A stretch of DNA of 64,000 nucleotides from Clostridia bacterium. Its GTDB lineage: Bacteria > Bacillota > Clostridia > Oscillospirales > CAG-382. The position numbers were made by a program, and so were the translations under genes. Within the stretch, counting starts at the first letter, position 1. Every line of letters begins with the position of its first letter. Under the pieces are notes generated by a model. It was not told the DNA's origin, searched no databases, and saw nothing but the letters and a program-made list of their open reading frames with translations. This document shows, piece by piece, positions 18,081 to 28,800 of the stretch. The stretch covers positions 1 through 64,000 of the forward strand of contig JAFQAP010000032.1 in assembly GCA_017399965.1 (NCBI GenBank), written 5' to 3'.

Positions 18081-19874
18081 GTGGCTTTTTCCCAAGCGTT
18101 TATAGAAGAAGTTAAAAACCGTAACGGAATTGAAGAAACAATAAGCAGATATCTTACCTTAAAGCGGGCGGGAAGCAACGTAGTGGGTCTGTGCCCGTTC
18201 CATAATGAAAAATCCCCCTCATTTACCGTGTTCCCCGCAACAAGAAGTTTTTATTGCTTTGGCTGCGGCGCGGGAGGCGACGTTATAAGCTTTATAATGC
18301 GGGCGGAAAATCTGGATTACAGAGATGCCGTGGAATATCTTGCAAAGCTTTCCGGAATTCCGATAGAGGAAGAGGAAAACGGCAAAACGGAAAGACAAAC
18401 GGTAAACCGCGAAAGAATATATGCGGTAACCAAGACTGCAGCAAGATTTTTTGTTGCCGCCCTTAACTCCCCCGCGGGAGAGGAGGCAAGAAGGTACCTG
18501 CTGGAAAAACGCAAGTTCTCTCCCACCACCCTGCGCAGGTTCGGCATAGGCTACGCCCCCGACAGTTGGGATGCACTTACCAAAAAGCTGTTAAGCGAAG
18601 GCTACACGGTGGAAGAGATCAAAACCGCTTTTCTTTGCGGAATAAGCAAAAAAGGCAACCCATTTGATATTTTCCGCAACCGTATAATGTTCCCCATCTT
18701 TGACGTAACGGGAGAGGTTGTGGCGTTTTCGGGAAGGCGGCTTAACGAAGCGGACGAGAGAAAATACGTAAACACCTCGGACACGCCAATATTCAAAAAA
18801 AGCAGGGTGCTGTTTGGACTGAATATTGCCAAAAACACCGATGACGGCACGCTTATTCTTTGCGAAGGTTCGCCCGACGCTATCGCAATGCATCAAGCGG
18901 GATTCGGCAATGCAATTGCCACTTTAGGCACCGCCATAACCGCAGAGCACGCAAGAATAATTGCCCGTTACGCAAAAACTGTATATCTGGCATACGATAT
19001 TGATAAAGCGGGCAGAAGAGCCACCATGAAGGGTATCGACCTGCTTAACCAGGTGGGAGTTTCTACAAAAATTATCGATCTGGGCTCAAACGAAAAAGAC
19101 CCCGATGAATATATCAAAGCCCACGGCGCGGAAGCCTTCAGACAAAAGCTGAAAGGCTCCAGCGGTCAGGTTGATTATAAGATAGACGAGATCCTTTCCC
19201 GTTATGATATATCCCTGCCCGACCAAAAATTACACGCCGCAGACGAAATGACAACTTTTCTTTCCACCCTTTGGCCTGAGGTCCGGCGTGACGTTTACGC
19301 GGGACGGGCTTCCGAAAAGATGGATATTTCAAAAAAATCCCTTTTGGAGGATGCGAACAGAAAAGCGCGGGCAAGCGAAAGAAAGGCAAAAAAAGAAACC
19401 GCAGAGCAGGATATAAGAAACTCCATGGGCTACGGCGACAGAGTGAATACCGATAAAATACGGTTTTCCGCCGCCGCGGCAACAGAAGAAAAGATACTGG
19501 GAATACTGCTTTCCCGCCCCGACCTTACGCAAAGAGCCGTACAAAAGCTTAAAACAGAGGATTTTGTTACTGCTTTCGGCAAAAAGATATTCGAGCTGTT
19601 TTTGCCCGAGTTTACCGAAGGTAAAGAGGCGGTGCTTTCCAAGGACGGAACACTTGACCCTCAGCAGTTGGGGGCTGTATCTCGTATGATAGCGGGCAGG
19701 GCACGGTTTACCGATAACGGCGAAGCCACCTTGGATGCGCTTATAGACGTTTTGAAAGCGGAAAGCAAAAAGCGGGAATACGATAAAAAAATAGAAGCCG
19801 ACCCCGTTTCGGCACTGGACGAATACATTAAAGGAATTAAAGCAAACCAAAGAGGAGGAAATATAAATGGATAA
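18081..19874 (+). CDS. dnaG: DNA primase
   Basis: A 597-aa primase that makes RNA primers for replication. Zinc domain CPFH...YCFGC (about 36-63; CHC2-type), then the TOPRIM domain with [14 protein letters not shown] (about 260-273; the first acidic residue E) and [10 protein letters not shown] (about 305-314). A C-terminal helicase-binding region follows (about 450-597). The start is GTG at 18081, 8 nt after AAAGGAG; the longer reading from 18063 would include that site in the coding part. It overlaps rpoD by 8 nt. Confidence 0.96.
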   Translation: MAFSQAFIEEVKNRNGIEETISRYLTLKRAGSNVVGLCPFHNEKSPSFTVFPATRSFYCFGCGAGGDVISFIMRAENLDYRDAVEYLAKLSGIPIEEEENGKTERQTVNRERIYAVTKTAARFFVAALNSPAGEEARRYLLEKRKFSPTTLRRFGIGYAPDSWDALTKKLLSEGYTVEEIKTAFLCGISKKGNPFDIFRNRIMFPIFDVTGEVVAFSGRRLNEADERKYVNTSDTPIFKKSRVLFGLNIAKNTDDGTLILCEGSPDAIAMHQAGFGNAIATLGTAITAEHARIIARYAKTVYLAYDIDKAGRRATMKGIDLLNQVGVSTKIIDLGSNEKDPDEYIKAHGAEAFRQKLKGSSGQVDYKIDEILSRYDISLPDQKLHAADEMTTFLSTLWPEVRRDVYAGRASEKMDISKKSLLEDANRKARASERKAKKETAEQDIRNSMGYGDRVNTDKIRFSAAAATEEKILGILLSRPDLTQRAVQKLKTEDFVTAFGKKIFELFLPEFTEGKEAVLSKDGTLDPQQLGAVSRMIAGRARFTDNGEATLDALIDVLKAESKKREYDKKIEADPVSALDEYIKGIKANQRGGNING

Positions 19875-20967
19875 GACCCAAAAACAAATCGCGGCTGAAC
19901 TTATTGAAAGAGCGAAAGCAAAAGGAAGTATTACCGCCGCAGAAGTTATGGAAGCGTTGGACGATACCGATTCTTCCATGGAAGCACTTGAAAAAACATT
20001 TGATGCGTTGGAATCCAGCGGAATAGAAGTTACCCACGATATAGACGCCTCTGTTTTCGAACTTCCCGATGAGGATTTTGAAGACACTATTGATGATAAC
20101 CCCGAAGAGGTTGAAGTACTGCTTGCCCAGGAAGGCGTAGCGGTGGACGACCCCGTAAGAATGTATCTTAAGGATATCGGTAAGGTTCCCCTGCTTACTC
20201 CCGAAAAAGAGCACGAGCTGGCAGAGCGTATGGTAAACGGCGATACTGTTGCAAAGCAGCAGCTTGTTGAAGCAAACCTCCGTCTGGTTGTAAGTATTGC
20301 AAAGAGATACGTAAACCGCGGTATGTTCTTCCTCGATCTTATTCAGGAAGGCAACCTCGGTCTTATGAAAGCCGTAGAAAAGTTCGATTACGGCAAGGGA
20401 TTCAAGTTCTCTACCTACGCTACCTGGTGGATAAGACAGGCTATAACCAGAGCTATTGCTGACCAGGCAAGAACTATCCGCGTTCCCGTTCATATGGTTG
20501 AAACCATAAACAAGGTGCTCCGCGTATCCCGTCAGCTCTTACAGGAGTTGGGAAGAGATCCTACCGACGAAGAAATAGCAGAAGAAATGAAGATCCCCGC
20601 AGAAAAGGTGCGTGAGATACTTAAGATAGCGCAAGAGCCCGTTTCCCTTGAAATGCCTATCGGCGAAGAAGAAGACAGCCATCTGGGCGATTTTATTGCG
20701 GATGACAAGACCCCCGCACCCTCCGAAGCGGCAAACAGTATGATGCTGCGCGAACAGCTTATAGAGGTGCTTAAAACCCTTACTCCCCGTGAAGAAAGCG
20801 TGCTTAAATTACGTTTCGGTCTTGAGGACGGCAGACCCCGCACTCTTGAAGAGGTGGGCAAGGTATTCGATATTACCCGTGAGCGTATTCGTCAGATAGA
20901 AGCGAAGGCTTTGCGCAAGCTCCGCCATCCCAGCAGAAGTAAAAAACTGAAGGATTATCTGGAGTAA
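19867..20967 (+). CDS. rpoD: Primary RNA polymerase sigma factor SigA/RpoD
   Basis: A 366-aa housekeeping sigma factor. A short region 1.1 (1-90) with an acidic stretch, region 1.2 [17 protein letters not shown], region 2 with [25 protein letters not shown] and the -10 recognition part [15 protein letters not shown], region 3, and region 4 with the helix-turn-helix [29 protein letters not shown]. Its strong GAGGAGG site lies in the end of dnaG; the two genes overlap by 8 nt, the classic dnaG-rpoD pair. Confidence 0.98.
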   Translation: MDKTQKQIAAELIERAKAKGSITAAEVMEALDDTDSSMEALEKTFDALESSGIEVTHDIDASVFELPDEDFEDTIDDNPEEVEVLLAQEGVAVDDPVRMYLKDIGKVPLLTPEKEHELAERMVNGDTVAKQQLVEANLRLVVSIAKRYVNRGMFFLDLIQEGNLGLMKAVEKFDYGKGFKFSTYATWWIRQAITRAIADQARTIRVPVHMVETINKVLRVSRQLLQELGRDPTDEEIAEEMKIPAEKVREILKIAQEPVSLEMPIGEEEDSHLGDFIADDKTPAPSEAANSMMLREQLIEVLKTLTPREESVLKLRFGLEDGRPRTLEEVGKVFDITRERIRQIEAKALRKLRHPSRSKKLKDYLE

Positions 20968-20971
20968 GAAT

Positions 20972-21628
20972 ATGACCACAGCCATTATCGGCGCTATGAG
21001 GATAGAAGTGGAAACGCTTTGCAAAACCTTTGGCGCAAAAGAAACCGAAAACGGCATATACGTTGCCAATAACGGATGTGACACCGTGATAATCTGCCAA
21101 TGCGGTATAGGAAAGGTAAACGCCGCTTCCCTTACCCAGCGTCTTATAGATAAGTATTCCCCCAACCGTATAATTAACACCGGCACCGCGGGAGGACTTG
21201 CAGAGGGACTTAATATAGGCGATATCATAATTGCCGAAAAAGCCGCATATCACGATTTTAAGCCCGTTTCGATTATAACGGATATGTTTGGGGATAAGTA
21301 TATTTGTTCCGATACGGATATTGTCAATACTGCGGTGGCCGCATGCAGAGAAAACAACATCTCCCACCGTGTGGGCACTGTAGTTACCGGCGATTGCTTT
21401 GTTTCCACCGAAAAGCAGAGAGAGGACATTTTTGCCGAATATCCCGATGCCCTTTGCACGGAGATGGAGGGAGCGGCGATTGCCCACGTATGCTTTAATA
21501 ACAAAGTGCCCTTTATTATAATACGTGCAATAAGCGATTTTGCGGCTGACGAAAAGATCTTTGATCAGTTTGCCGGCTTTGCCGCAGAAAAAGCAGCTAT
21601 AATATCCGAATACATAGCAAAACAGTAA
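20972..21628 (+). CDS. mtnN: 5'-methylthioadenosine/S-adenosylhomocysteine nucleosidase
   Basis: A 218-aa purine nucleosidase of the PNP/UDP phosphorylase superfamily. It cleaves adenine from methylthioadenosine and S-adenosylhomocysteine. Visible: MTTAIIGAMRIEVETL (N-terminal, with the catalytic-site Glu), CGIGKVNAA, NTGTAGGL, TGDCFVS, the nucleoside-binding CTEMEGAAIAHVC, and RAISDFA with the catalytic Asp. It follows rpoD after 4 nt, so it is probably cotranscribed with dnaG-rpoD. Confidence 0.92.
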   Translation: MTTAIIGAMRIEVETLCKTFGAKETENGIYVANNGCDTVIICQCGIGKVNAASLTQRLIDKYSPNRIINTGTAGGLAEGLNIGDIIIAEKAAYHDFKPVSIITDMFGDKYICSDTDIVNTAVAACRENNISHRVGTVVTGDCFVSTEKQREDIFAEYPDALCTEMEGAAIAHVCFNNKVPFIIIRAISDFAADEKIFDQFAGFAAEKAAIISEYIAKQ

Positions 21629-21650
21629 GTTTAACGGAGGAATAACATAA

Positions 21651-22670
21651 ATGAAAGCACAACTTGATAATATCTCTGTCGCCGCCGCGCAGGAGATAGC
21701 TTCCGCTTCCGACAAGGCTTCGTTGGAAACGGTAAGAATTAAATATCTTGGCAAAAAAGGCGCACTTACCGCAATACTCCGCGGAATGGGCGCACTTACA
21801 CCCGAAGAAAGACCGGTTATCGGCGCATACGCCAACACCGTGAGAGCAAATATCGAAGCACTTCTTGAGGAAAAGGGCGTATCTCTTGCTTCCGAAGAGC
21901 TTAAAAACGCGCTCGTTAAAGAAAAGCTTGACGTTACCATGCCCGCAAAGGTAAAAACCGTTGGTAAGCTTCATCCCATTACTCAGGTTGAAAACCGTAT
22001 GAAGGAGATCTTTGTTGGTTTGGGATTTGATATTGTTGAAGGCCCCGAGGTTGAAAGCGCGTACAACAACTTTGATGCGCTTAACGCACCTGCAGACCAC
22101 CCCTCCAGAGATTTTCAGGATACCTTCTATATTAACGACACTACCCTGCTCCGCACACAGACCTCTCCCGTGCAGATACGCGCCATGAAGACGATGACTC
22201 CCCCTATAAGAATAATATCCCCCGGCAGAGTTTACCGTTGCGACGAGGTTGACGCTACCCACTCCCCTATGTTCCACCAGCTTGAGGGATTGGTTATAGA
22301 TAAAAACATAACTCTCGGCGACCTTAAAGGACTGCTTGAACTGTGGGCAAAGGAAATGTTCGGCGAAAACACAAAGACACGCTTCCGTCCCCACAACTTC
22401 CCCTTTACCGAGCCCAGCGCAGAGGTTGACGTATCCTGCTTTGTATGCGGCGGCAAGGGATGCCGTCTGTGCAAGGGCGAAGGCTGGATAGAGCTTTTGG
22501 GCGCAGGTCTGGTACACCCCAACGTACTTAAAGCAGGCGGTATTGACCCCGAAGTTTACAGCGGTCTTGCTTTCGGTATGGGTATCGAGCGTGTTGTTAT
22601 GACCAGCTACGGTATTGACGATATGCGTCATTTGTATGAAAACGACATCCGTTTTCTCGGACAGTTTTAA
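21651..22670 (+). CDS. pheS: Phenylalanyl-tRNA synthetase alpha subunit
   Basis: A 339-aa class II aminoacyl-tRNA synthetase catalytic subunit. The N-terminal coiled-coil (1-85) is followed by motif 1 (around GFDIVEGPEVE), motif 2 (FRPHNFPFTEPSAEVDV region and RTQTSPVQIR / GRVYRCDEVDATHSPMFHQ) and motif 3 GLAFGMGIERVVM (about 303-315). ATG with CGGAGG upstream. It forms an alpha2-beta2 enzyme with PheT, 18 nt downstream. No T-box leader was seen before it. Confidence 0.97.
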   Translation: MKAQLDNISVAAAQEIASASDKASLETVRIKYLGKKGALTAILRGMGALTPEERPVIGAYANTVRANIEALLEEKGVSLASEELKNALVKEKLDVTMPAKVKTVGKLHPITQVENRMKEIFVGLGFDIVEGPEVESAYNNFDALNAPADHPSRDFQDTFYINDTTLLRTQTSPVQIRAMKTMTPPIRIISPGRVYRCDEVDATHSPMFHQLEGLVIDKNITLGDLKGLLELWAKEMFGENTKTRFRPHNFPFTEPSAEVDVSCFVCGGKGCRLCKGEGWIELLGAGLVHPNVLKAGGIDPEVYSGLAFGMGIERVVMTSYGIDDMRHLYENDIRFLGQF

Positions 22671-22688
22671 CGAAAGGAGAGCAGTATA

Positions 22689-25076
22689 ATGAAAACACCC
22701 CTTAATTGGCTTAAAGAATATGTAGATATAGGCTGCACTCCAAGAGAATTTGCAGAAGTGCTTACCCACACCGGCACAAAGGTTGAAGGATATGAAATTC
22801 TTGGCGAAGACATTACCAATGTGGTTGTAGGTAAGGTTATGGCTATGGAGCGCCATCCCGACAGCGACCATCTGTGGATATGTCAGGTAGACGTCGGCAA
22901 GGAAGAAAACGTACAGATAGTTACCGGCGCGCAGAACGTTTCTGTGGGCGATCTGGTTCCCGCATGTCTTGACGGGGCTCATCTCCCCGGCGGAAAGGTT
23001 ATTAAAAACGGAAAGCTGAGAGGCGTAGTTTCCCAAGGTATGCTGTGCTCTCTGGGCGAATTGGGACTTACGGTAAACGATTTCCCCTATGCTGTTGAAG
23101 ACGGCATATTTATTCTTAAAGAAGACTGCAAGCCCGGCGACGATATCCGCGACGTCTGCTTGCTCAATGATACTCTTGTTGAGTTCGAGCTTACCTTTAA
23201 CCGCCCCGATTGCCTTTCTTATCTGGGCATTGCAAGAGAGGTTGCCGCATCCTTCGGTACCGATCTCCGTATAAACAAGCCTGTTGTTAAGGAAGCAAAT
23301 GACGGGGATGATATTTCCAACTACATTTCCGTTAAGGTAGAAAACACCGAGCTTTGCCCCAGATATTCCGCAAAGGTTATAAAGAACGTAAAGATCGCGC
23401 CTTCTCCCCTGTGGCTGAGAGCCAAGCTGAGAAGCGCAGGCGTACGTCCCATAAACAATATAGTTGATATTACCAACTACGTAATGCTTGAGTACGGTCA
23501 GCCTATGCACGCTTTCGATTACAACTACATCTCCTCCAAGGAAATTATTGTTCGTAACGCAAAAGCAGGCGAAAAGATCACCACTCTTGACGGCAACGTA
23601 CACGAGCTCACTCCCGAAATGCTGTGCATTGCAGACGGCGAAAAGCCGGTAGCGCTTGCAGGTATTATGGGCGGCGAAAACAGCGAAATTCTTGATACCA
23701 CCAACACCGTGGTATTTGAATCCGCAAACTTTGCAAGAATGAATATCCGCCTTACCTCCCGTCAGGTAAATCTGCGCACCGAATCCAGCGCAAAGTTTGA
23801 AAAAGGACTTCCTCCCGTAAACACGGTTCCCGCACTGGAAAGAGCTTGTGAATTGGTACAGCTCCTCGGTTGCGGCGAAGTGGTTGACGGTATGATAGAC
23901 GTTTGCAACGTAAATACAGAGCCTACCGTTATTCCCTTTGACTGGGAGCGCGTAAACGCACTTCTGGGCACCGATCTTTCTTTTGAAAAGCAGAGCGAGC
24001 TGCTTGCGCCTCTGGATCTTATCGCAGACGGAAAAGGCAACCTTATCGTTTCTCCTTACAGAAGCGACGTTGTTACCACCGCGGATATTGCAGAAGAGGT
24101 TGCACGTCTGTACGGCTACGCAAACATCACCCCCACTCTGTTCAGATCCGAAGCAAAAGAGGGTAAATACACAGAAGAGCAAAAGTTTGTTGCAACTATG
24201 CTTAACACCATGACCGCATACGGATTTAACGAGGTCTACACCTATTCCTTTATATCTCCCAAGTGGTATGATATGATAAACCTCCCCGAGGACAGCATTT
24301 GCAGAAATAACATTAAGCTTATCAACCCTCTGGGCGACGATACTTCCGTAATGCGTACCACCGCACTTCCCTCTATGCTGGAGGTAGTTGCCCTTAATAA
24401 GAATATGCGTGCTTCAAGCTGTCATTTGTTTGAAAACGCTTGTGTTTACTTCCCCGATGAAACGGAAATGTCCAAAGAGCACAAGGTGCTTACCATGGCG
24501 TTCTTTGATTCTTCCGAAGATTTTTACGATCTTAAGGGATACGTGGAAGGTCTTTTAGATAAGCTGAATATCCGCGATTACGTTATCGAAGCAGAGGAAA
24601 ACAACCCCTCCTACCACCCCGGCAGATGCGCCGTTATTTCCAAGGGCGGTGTAGTTATCGGCGTGCTCGGTCAGATACATCCCACCGTGGCGGATAATTT
24701 CGATATCGACGTACCCGTTTACGCAGCGGAAATCAACGTGCCTGCGGCACTCGCTACCACAAGCGGCAAAAAGGATTACAAGCCTTTGGCTGTATATCCC
24801 GCTATGGAGCGAGATATCGCTTTGCTTATGGACGATAACCAGACAGCCGCAACCGTTTATGCGGCAGCAAAGAAGTATTGCGGAAAATCTCTTGAAAATA
24901 TCGTTGCTTTTGACCTTTATAAGGGCAAGGGCGTTCCCGAAGGAAAGAAGAGTGTTGCGTTCAGACTCACTCTCCGCGCTGCGGACAGAACGCTTTCCGA
25001 TACCGAAGCGGACAACGCTATAAACAAGCTGCTTAAAAAGCTTGAAGCCGAGCACGGTATCGTAATGAGAGCTTGA
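22689..25076 (+). CDS. pheT: Phenylalanyl-tRNA synthetase beta subunit
   Basis: A 795-aa beta subunit. Domains in order: tRNA-binding EMAP-like domain (about 40-150; HPDSDHLWICQVDVG), B3/B4 editing domain (about 210-390), B5 (about 405-475; YRSDVVTTADIAEEVARLYGY), the inactive synthetase-like core (about 480-690) and the C-terminal anticodon-binding FDX-ACB domain (about 700-795; YPAMERDIALLMDD). ATG after AAGGAG. Pairs with pheS. A hairpin and a new promoter follow. Confidence 0.97.
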   Translation: MKTPLNWLKEYVDIGCTPREFAEVLTHTGTKVEGYEILGEDITNVVVGKVMAMERHPDSDHLWICQVDVGKEENVQIVTGAQNVSVGDLVPACLDGAHLPGGKVIKNGKLRGVVSQGMLCSLGELGLTVNDFPYAVEDGIFILKEDCKPGDDIRDVCLLNDTLVEFELTFNRPDCLSYLGIAREVAASFGTDLRINKPVVKEANDGDDISNYISVKVENTELCPRYSAKVIKNVKIAPSPLWLRAKLRSAGVRPINNIVDITNYVMLEYGQPMHAFDYNYISSKEIIVRNAKAGEKITTLDGNVHELTPEMLCIADGEKPVALAGIMGGENSEILDTTNTVVFESANFARMNIRLTSRQVNLRTESSAKFEKGLPPVNTVPALERACELVQLLGCGEVVDGMIDVCNVNTEPTVIPFDWERVNALLGTDLSFEKQSELLAPLDLIADGKGNLIVSPYRSDVVTTADIAEEVARLYGYANITPTLFRSEAKEGKYTEEQKFVATMLNTMTAYGFNEVYTYSFISPKWYDMINLPEDSICRNNIKLINPLGDDTSVMRTTALPSMLEVVALNKNMRASSCHLFENACVYFPDETEMSKEHKVLTMAFFDSSEDFYDLKGYVEGLLDKLNIRDYVIEAEENNPSYHPGRCAVISKGGVVIGVLGQIHPTVADNFDIDVPVYAAEINVPAALATTSGKKDYKPLAVYPAMERDIALLMDDNQTAATVYAAAKKYCGKSLENIVAFDLYKGKGVPEGKKSVAFRLTLRAADRTLSDTEADNAINKLLKKLEAEHGIVMRA

Positions 25077-25089
25077 CGCATAAATAAAT

Positions 25090-25129
25090 ACCCAAAAACC
25101 ATATTTCCCCTTGAAATATGGTTTTGGGT
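25090..25129 (+). terminator. Terminator hairpin of pheST
   Basis: Stem CCCAAAAACCATATTTC / GAAATATGGTTTTGGG with a short loop, 13 nt after the pheT stop. The 3' arm contains a TTTT run but no long U-tail follows the full stem, so the shorter inner stem plus TTTT may be the functional form. Confidence 0.7.
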
Positions 25130-25139
25130 AATGTATAAT
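25111..25139 (+). promoter_or_regulatory. Promoter of ireB, embedded in the pheT terminator
   Basis: TTGAAA (25111-25116), 17-nt spacer, TATAAT (25134-25139). The -35 and spacer are the 3' arm of the upstream hairpin, so one stretch ends the pheST transcript and starts the next. Confidence 0.8.
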
Positions 25140-25176
25140 TAAGTTAACAGATAATAAAACAACGGAGGGTATACAG

Positions 25177-25449
25177 ATGAAGGAAAATTCAACAAAAACA
25201 GTACCTTTTTCCATTCAGGAACAAAAGGAACTTGAAATACGCCTTGCTCTGCAATCGGTATATAATTCTCTTACCGAAAAGGGCTATAATCCCATTAACC
25301 AGATAGTAGGTTACATCCTTTCCGGAGACCCTACCTATATCACAAACCACAACAACGCAAGAACTATTATAACCAAGATCGACAGGGACGAGCTTTTAAA
25401 GATACTTGTTCAAAGCTATCTTAAGACCTCCCCCAAGAGAGGTAACTGA
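25177..25449 (+). CDS. ireB: IreB family regulatory phosphoprotein (UPF0297)
   Basis: A 90-aa protein matching IreB/YrzL. In Enterococcus, IreB is phosphorylated by the PASTA kinase IreK and restrains cephalosporin resistance. Recognised by the [36 protein letters not shown] and [19 protein letters not shown] stretches. N-terminal threonines (T5, T7 region) are candidate phosphorylation sites by analogy. ATG after GGAGG. The kinase and phosphatase are encoded at 3820-6652. The usual neighbours alaS and ruvX (yqgF) are absent; a small unknown gene follows 2 nt later. Confidence 0.92.
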   Translation: MKENSTKTVPFSIQEQKELEIRLALQSVYNSLTEKGYNPINQIVGYILSGDPTYITNHNNARTIITKIDRDELLKILVQSYLKTSPKRGN

Positions 25450-25451
25450 AA

Positions 25452-25760
25452 ATGGCAGACGTAAATACTCTTATGTATAAGGGTAAGCCCTTGGTAAGAC
25501 AGGGCAGATTCCTGTTTTACGGCTACCCCGATGATAAATATATTCTGTTTATGAATATTCTTGAAACCAAAAAGGACGGCGACTTGGAGATCGCCACCCG
25601 CGTCCTCGTTCAGATACAGGATACCGATGAAAACGTATCCTTCGCCCAGAAGGTAGTTAAGCAGTGCGAGAAAAAGAGCTTTTTCGATGCATTCGAGATC
25701 GGCACAATCTGGCTTGAAAGAGAATTGAAAAACAGCGTAAAAGCACCCCAAAAAGCATAA
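25452..25760 (+). CDS. Conserved small protein of unknown function next to ireB
   Basis: A 102-aa soluble protein, begins MADVNTLMYKGKPLVRQG. No catalytic motif or membrane segment is visible; the pattern of alternating hydrophobic residues (RFLFYGYPDDKYILFMNILE, then IATRVLVQIQDTD) suggests a beta-rich half followed by a helical one. It resembles small proteins found next to ireB in other Clostridia, recalled rather than searched. Being 2 nt after ireB it should be cotranscribed, so a link to the IreB/PrkC pathway is plausible but unproven. Its stop is followed at once by two tandem palindromic repeats. Confidence 0.75.
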   Translation: MADVNTLMYKGKPLVRQGRFLFYGYPDDKYILFMNILETKKDGDLEIATRVLVQIQDTDENVSFAQKVVKQCEKKSFFDAFEIGTIWLERELKNSVKAPQKA

Positions 25761-25764
25761 ATAA

Positions 25765-25847
25765 AATCACCCCAAGAAGTCTGGCGGCTTCTTGGGGACC
25801 CCGACAATCACCCCAAGAAGTCTGGCGGCTTCTTGGGGACCCCGACA
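25765..25847 (+). repeat. Interspersed palindromic repeat, copies 4 and 5 (short form, tandem)
   Basis: Two exact head-to-tail 41-bp units (25765-25805 and 25806-25846): AATCACCCCAAGAAGTC, loop TGGCG region, CTTCTTGGGGACCCCGAC. They begin 4 nt after the stop of the preceding gene. An identical pair suggests a recent duplication. Confidence 0.95.
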
Positions 25848-25850
25848 ACG

Positions 25851-25880
25851 AAAAAACCTCGGTTTAACCGAGGTTTTTTT
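25851..25880. terminator. Bidirectional intrinsic terminator
   Basis: AAAACCTCGG / CCGAGGTTTTTTT around TTTAA, with A-run on one side and T-run on the other, between a plus-strand gene and the end of the minus-strand sigma factor gene. Confidence 0.9.
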
Positions 25881-25883
25881 GTA

Positions 25884-28800
25884 TTAACTATTGGAGGCTT
25901 TTTTAACCCTTTGGGTAAAATCCATAAACCACGCATCACTACGCACACCGTCAAACCATTCCCAGCCGTGAGGGGCGGTTACAGCGTGAACCAAAAGTCC
26001 TATACGGTCGCGGAAAAGATAGGGGTAATCTCTGCTTATCCTATCGTATTCGCCGTTGGGAAGAAGTAAAAGATCCTTGCCCTTAATAACCTTTATTCCG
26101 CCGTAGATAAGGGGATCACCCACTTCCATAGGAGCGTCTTTTTCTATAGCCTCCCACTTTATAAAGCTTTGAAGGGATTTTTCCAGATACGGTCTTCCCT
26201 CTTCTGCTTTGCCCAGACCGCAAAGAGCGCATCCCGTTCTGAGCTGTGTAGCGGCATATAAGCCAAGCCACGCATCGGGCACCGTACCGTCCCCGTTAAG
26301 ACCTTCCATTATCCTAAGGCGGTATTTGTTCCACGCAACCGCTTTTTCGGTGGCGTTCCAATACCTGCCCGGCCTGCCGAGGAAATGGCACAGCAGATGG
26401 AAATTATTAATATCGTGTCTTAATCTGCTCTCATCGTGCTTGCCTGCTTCCCAAAGCTCATCTTCGATGGTTTCTCCGTGAATGGAGCTGTAATCGCTGA
26501 TAGGCTCGTTTCTTTTGCGAACACCTATACGGTCTTCAAACAAAACCGTATCTCCGTTTTCGTCTTTTTCGAAATAGCAGTTTTCACCGCAAACGTCGCC
26601 GTCCGTAAGGTTAACACCCACGTAAGAACGCACCGCACCTTCCACAAAGGGCATATAGCCTTCGCCCTCGCCCACGTATGATTCAAGCTGATATTCTGTG
26701 CATAATGCGCCTTTGTAAAAATAATTTACTGTTTTTATAATACCGATACCCTTTGCAAAAAAGTATTCCTTTTTGCCGCCGCGGTATTCAAGTCCCACAG
26801 GATATTCGGAAATATCAAGGGATATTTTAAGGCAATCCTTAAATGTGCCCGCTTTTACGGTAATTTCTTCCACAGCTTCACAGCTTACAAGAGTTTTTAT
26901 GGGAATCTCGCTCCACAGCAAATGAGTGTGCTCAAAGGATGCGCCCGCCGCGAACTTATCCGACCACAAGCACTCTACCGCATCGTGGAATATTCCGTAA
27001 ATATCGTTGCACATCAAAGCTTCCGAAGGATCACGCTTCCATTCAAAGGACCAGCGGAAATCGTCTGTCATAACCGCCTTTTTATCTGAAACGTGAATAA
27101 CATTTCTTTCAAAGAAATTCCAATGTCCCACAGCGGTGTGGTCGGGATTAAAGACGGGGTCCGTTTCCATTATACGTCTTGCCACAGCGCAAGCTGCCTT
27201 GGTATGGGCTTTTTCCAAAGGAGTTTTTGCCAAGATCTCTGCCCGCTTTACGGCATGGGAAACGTCTTGTATAGTATGTGTTCCCTCTTTATCCTCGTGC
27301 CAATATTCGCTTCTTATTTGCTGTATCATATCCAGCCAGGAGTTTTCATCGTATTTATGGCGGAGAGTTTCGTTATTGCCGGCGATTATTATATTGTCTT
27401 TATCTGCGTGGCACACGGTATATACACAGCTATGGCTCATAATTTCGCCGTCATAGCCTGCATCGTATTCCCACATATTTCCCGCCGCAAAGGGCAATAT
27501 TCCTTTGCCGCCGAATATGCGGTAGTTTTTAAGGGTTCTCGTTTCGGTAACAAGAGCATCCTTTTTCTCCTGCTTAACGATACCTATACCGCCTTTATAG
27601 TAAGTATTGTAGGTCGTATTTTCGTGGCAGGCTACCCATAGTGAGCAGTTATCAAACACTCCGCAGGGGGTGGAAACGGTAATATCATCGCCGCCGAAGG
27701 TAAGAGTCGTTCCGTCGGAAGCGGTGATAAATTCGCCCTTTTTAAGTCCCTTTGCGGTAAAATACCCATCGCAATAGGAAGCGTTGCGGAAGATCATATC
27801 CGCAAATCTGGATGCGGAATACAGATAACCGTCTTTGTGCCAATTTCCGTCCCAATAACGAATTTCGCCGTTTACGTTGCGCAGTTCGTCCCCCGATGCA
27901 GTTACAACGTATCTTCTGGAGTTTACGTCTTTATACTTTTCCGTTACGCTTTGGCGGGCCTTTTGGGTAGCAAGAGTATATGCGTAATACAGGTCGGAGG
28001 GTGTGAGCACATTCAGCGCCTTTTTAAAGCACTCTCTGCTCTTTTCCTCTTCGCCGTTCTGGTAATATGATGACCCAAGCCAATGCAGCTCCTGCGCCAA
28101 TGCCTTTTTAAAGCCGCCTTTTTCAAGGCGGGGTATCTGCACGTCCCTTACGAACTCACGTCGGACGTTTTCGCCGTAGCACTTTCTGTCCTGACGGGCG
28201 ACGACAAACGCCATTACATCTTCGTTTTTGCCTTCTTCCGCAAGTTTTGATATACGTTCAAATAGTGCATCGTTCTTTTCGCCGGGAAGCCACCACCAGC
28301 CCATCATAAGCACGTCTGCAAGAGCGTGGGACTTATTTGCGGATTCGGGAAGCTCCTCTACCTCTGCAAGGACGTCCTTGTATTCTGTTTCGAATCCCTT
28401 TTTGCTGTTTTTAAGCTTCCACAGCTTTAGTTCCTTTACCTTCTTCATTACACGCTGTACCAAGGTATCGTCTATCTGTTCGTTCATAGCACTCAATTCC
28501 TTTCTTATACGCTTTCTGCCGTCGTGTAACTGCCACTTTACGGTGCCTTCGGAAATTCCCAAACGGGATGCGATATCCGATACGGACAGCCCGTTATAGT
28601 AATGGAGAGTTATTATCTCCCTTACCTTGCTTGGCAGTTCGCTTACACTATCCTGCAAAATTCTTTTTTCTTCGGAAGAGATAAATGCCATTTCGGGATC
28701 CCCGTATCTCATATCGTCGGACAGGGTTTCTTCAAGCATATCCAGACTTATATAGCTTTTAAAGCGGGATATGGTGTTCTTTGCGCAGTTTCGGGCAATA

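Noticed and set aside
21597..24182. 861-codon open frame on the minus strand opposite pheS/pheT
   Set aside because: Same reason: shadow of a highly codon-biased gene, no recognisable domain, no start signals.
25765..25847. Possible CRISPR array in the tandem repeats
   Set aside because: Units abut directly with no spacers, are palindromic over their full length, and no cas gene is near.
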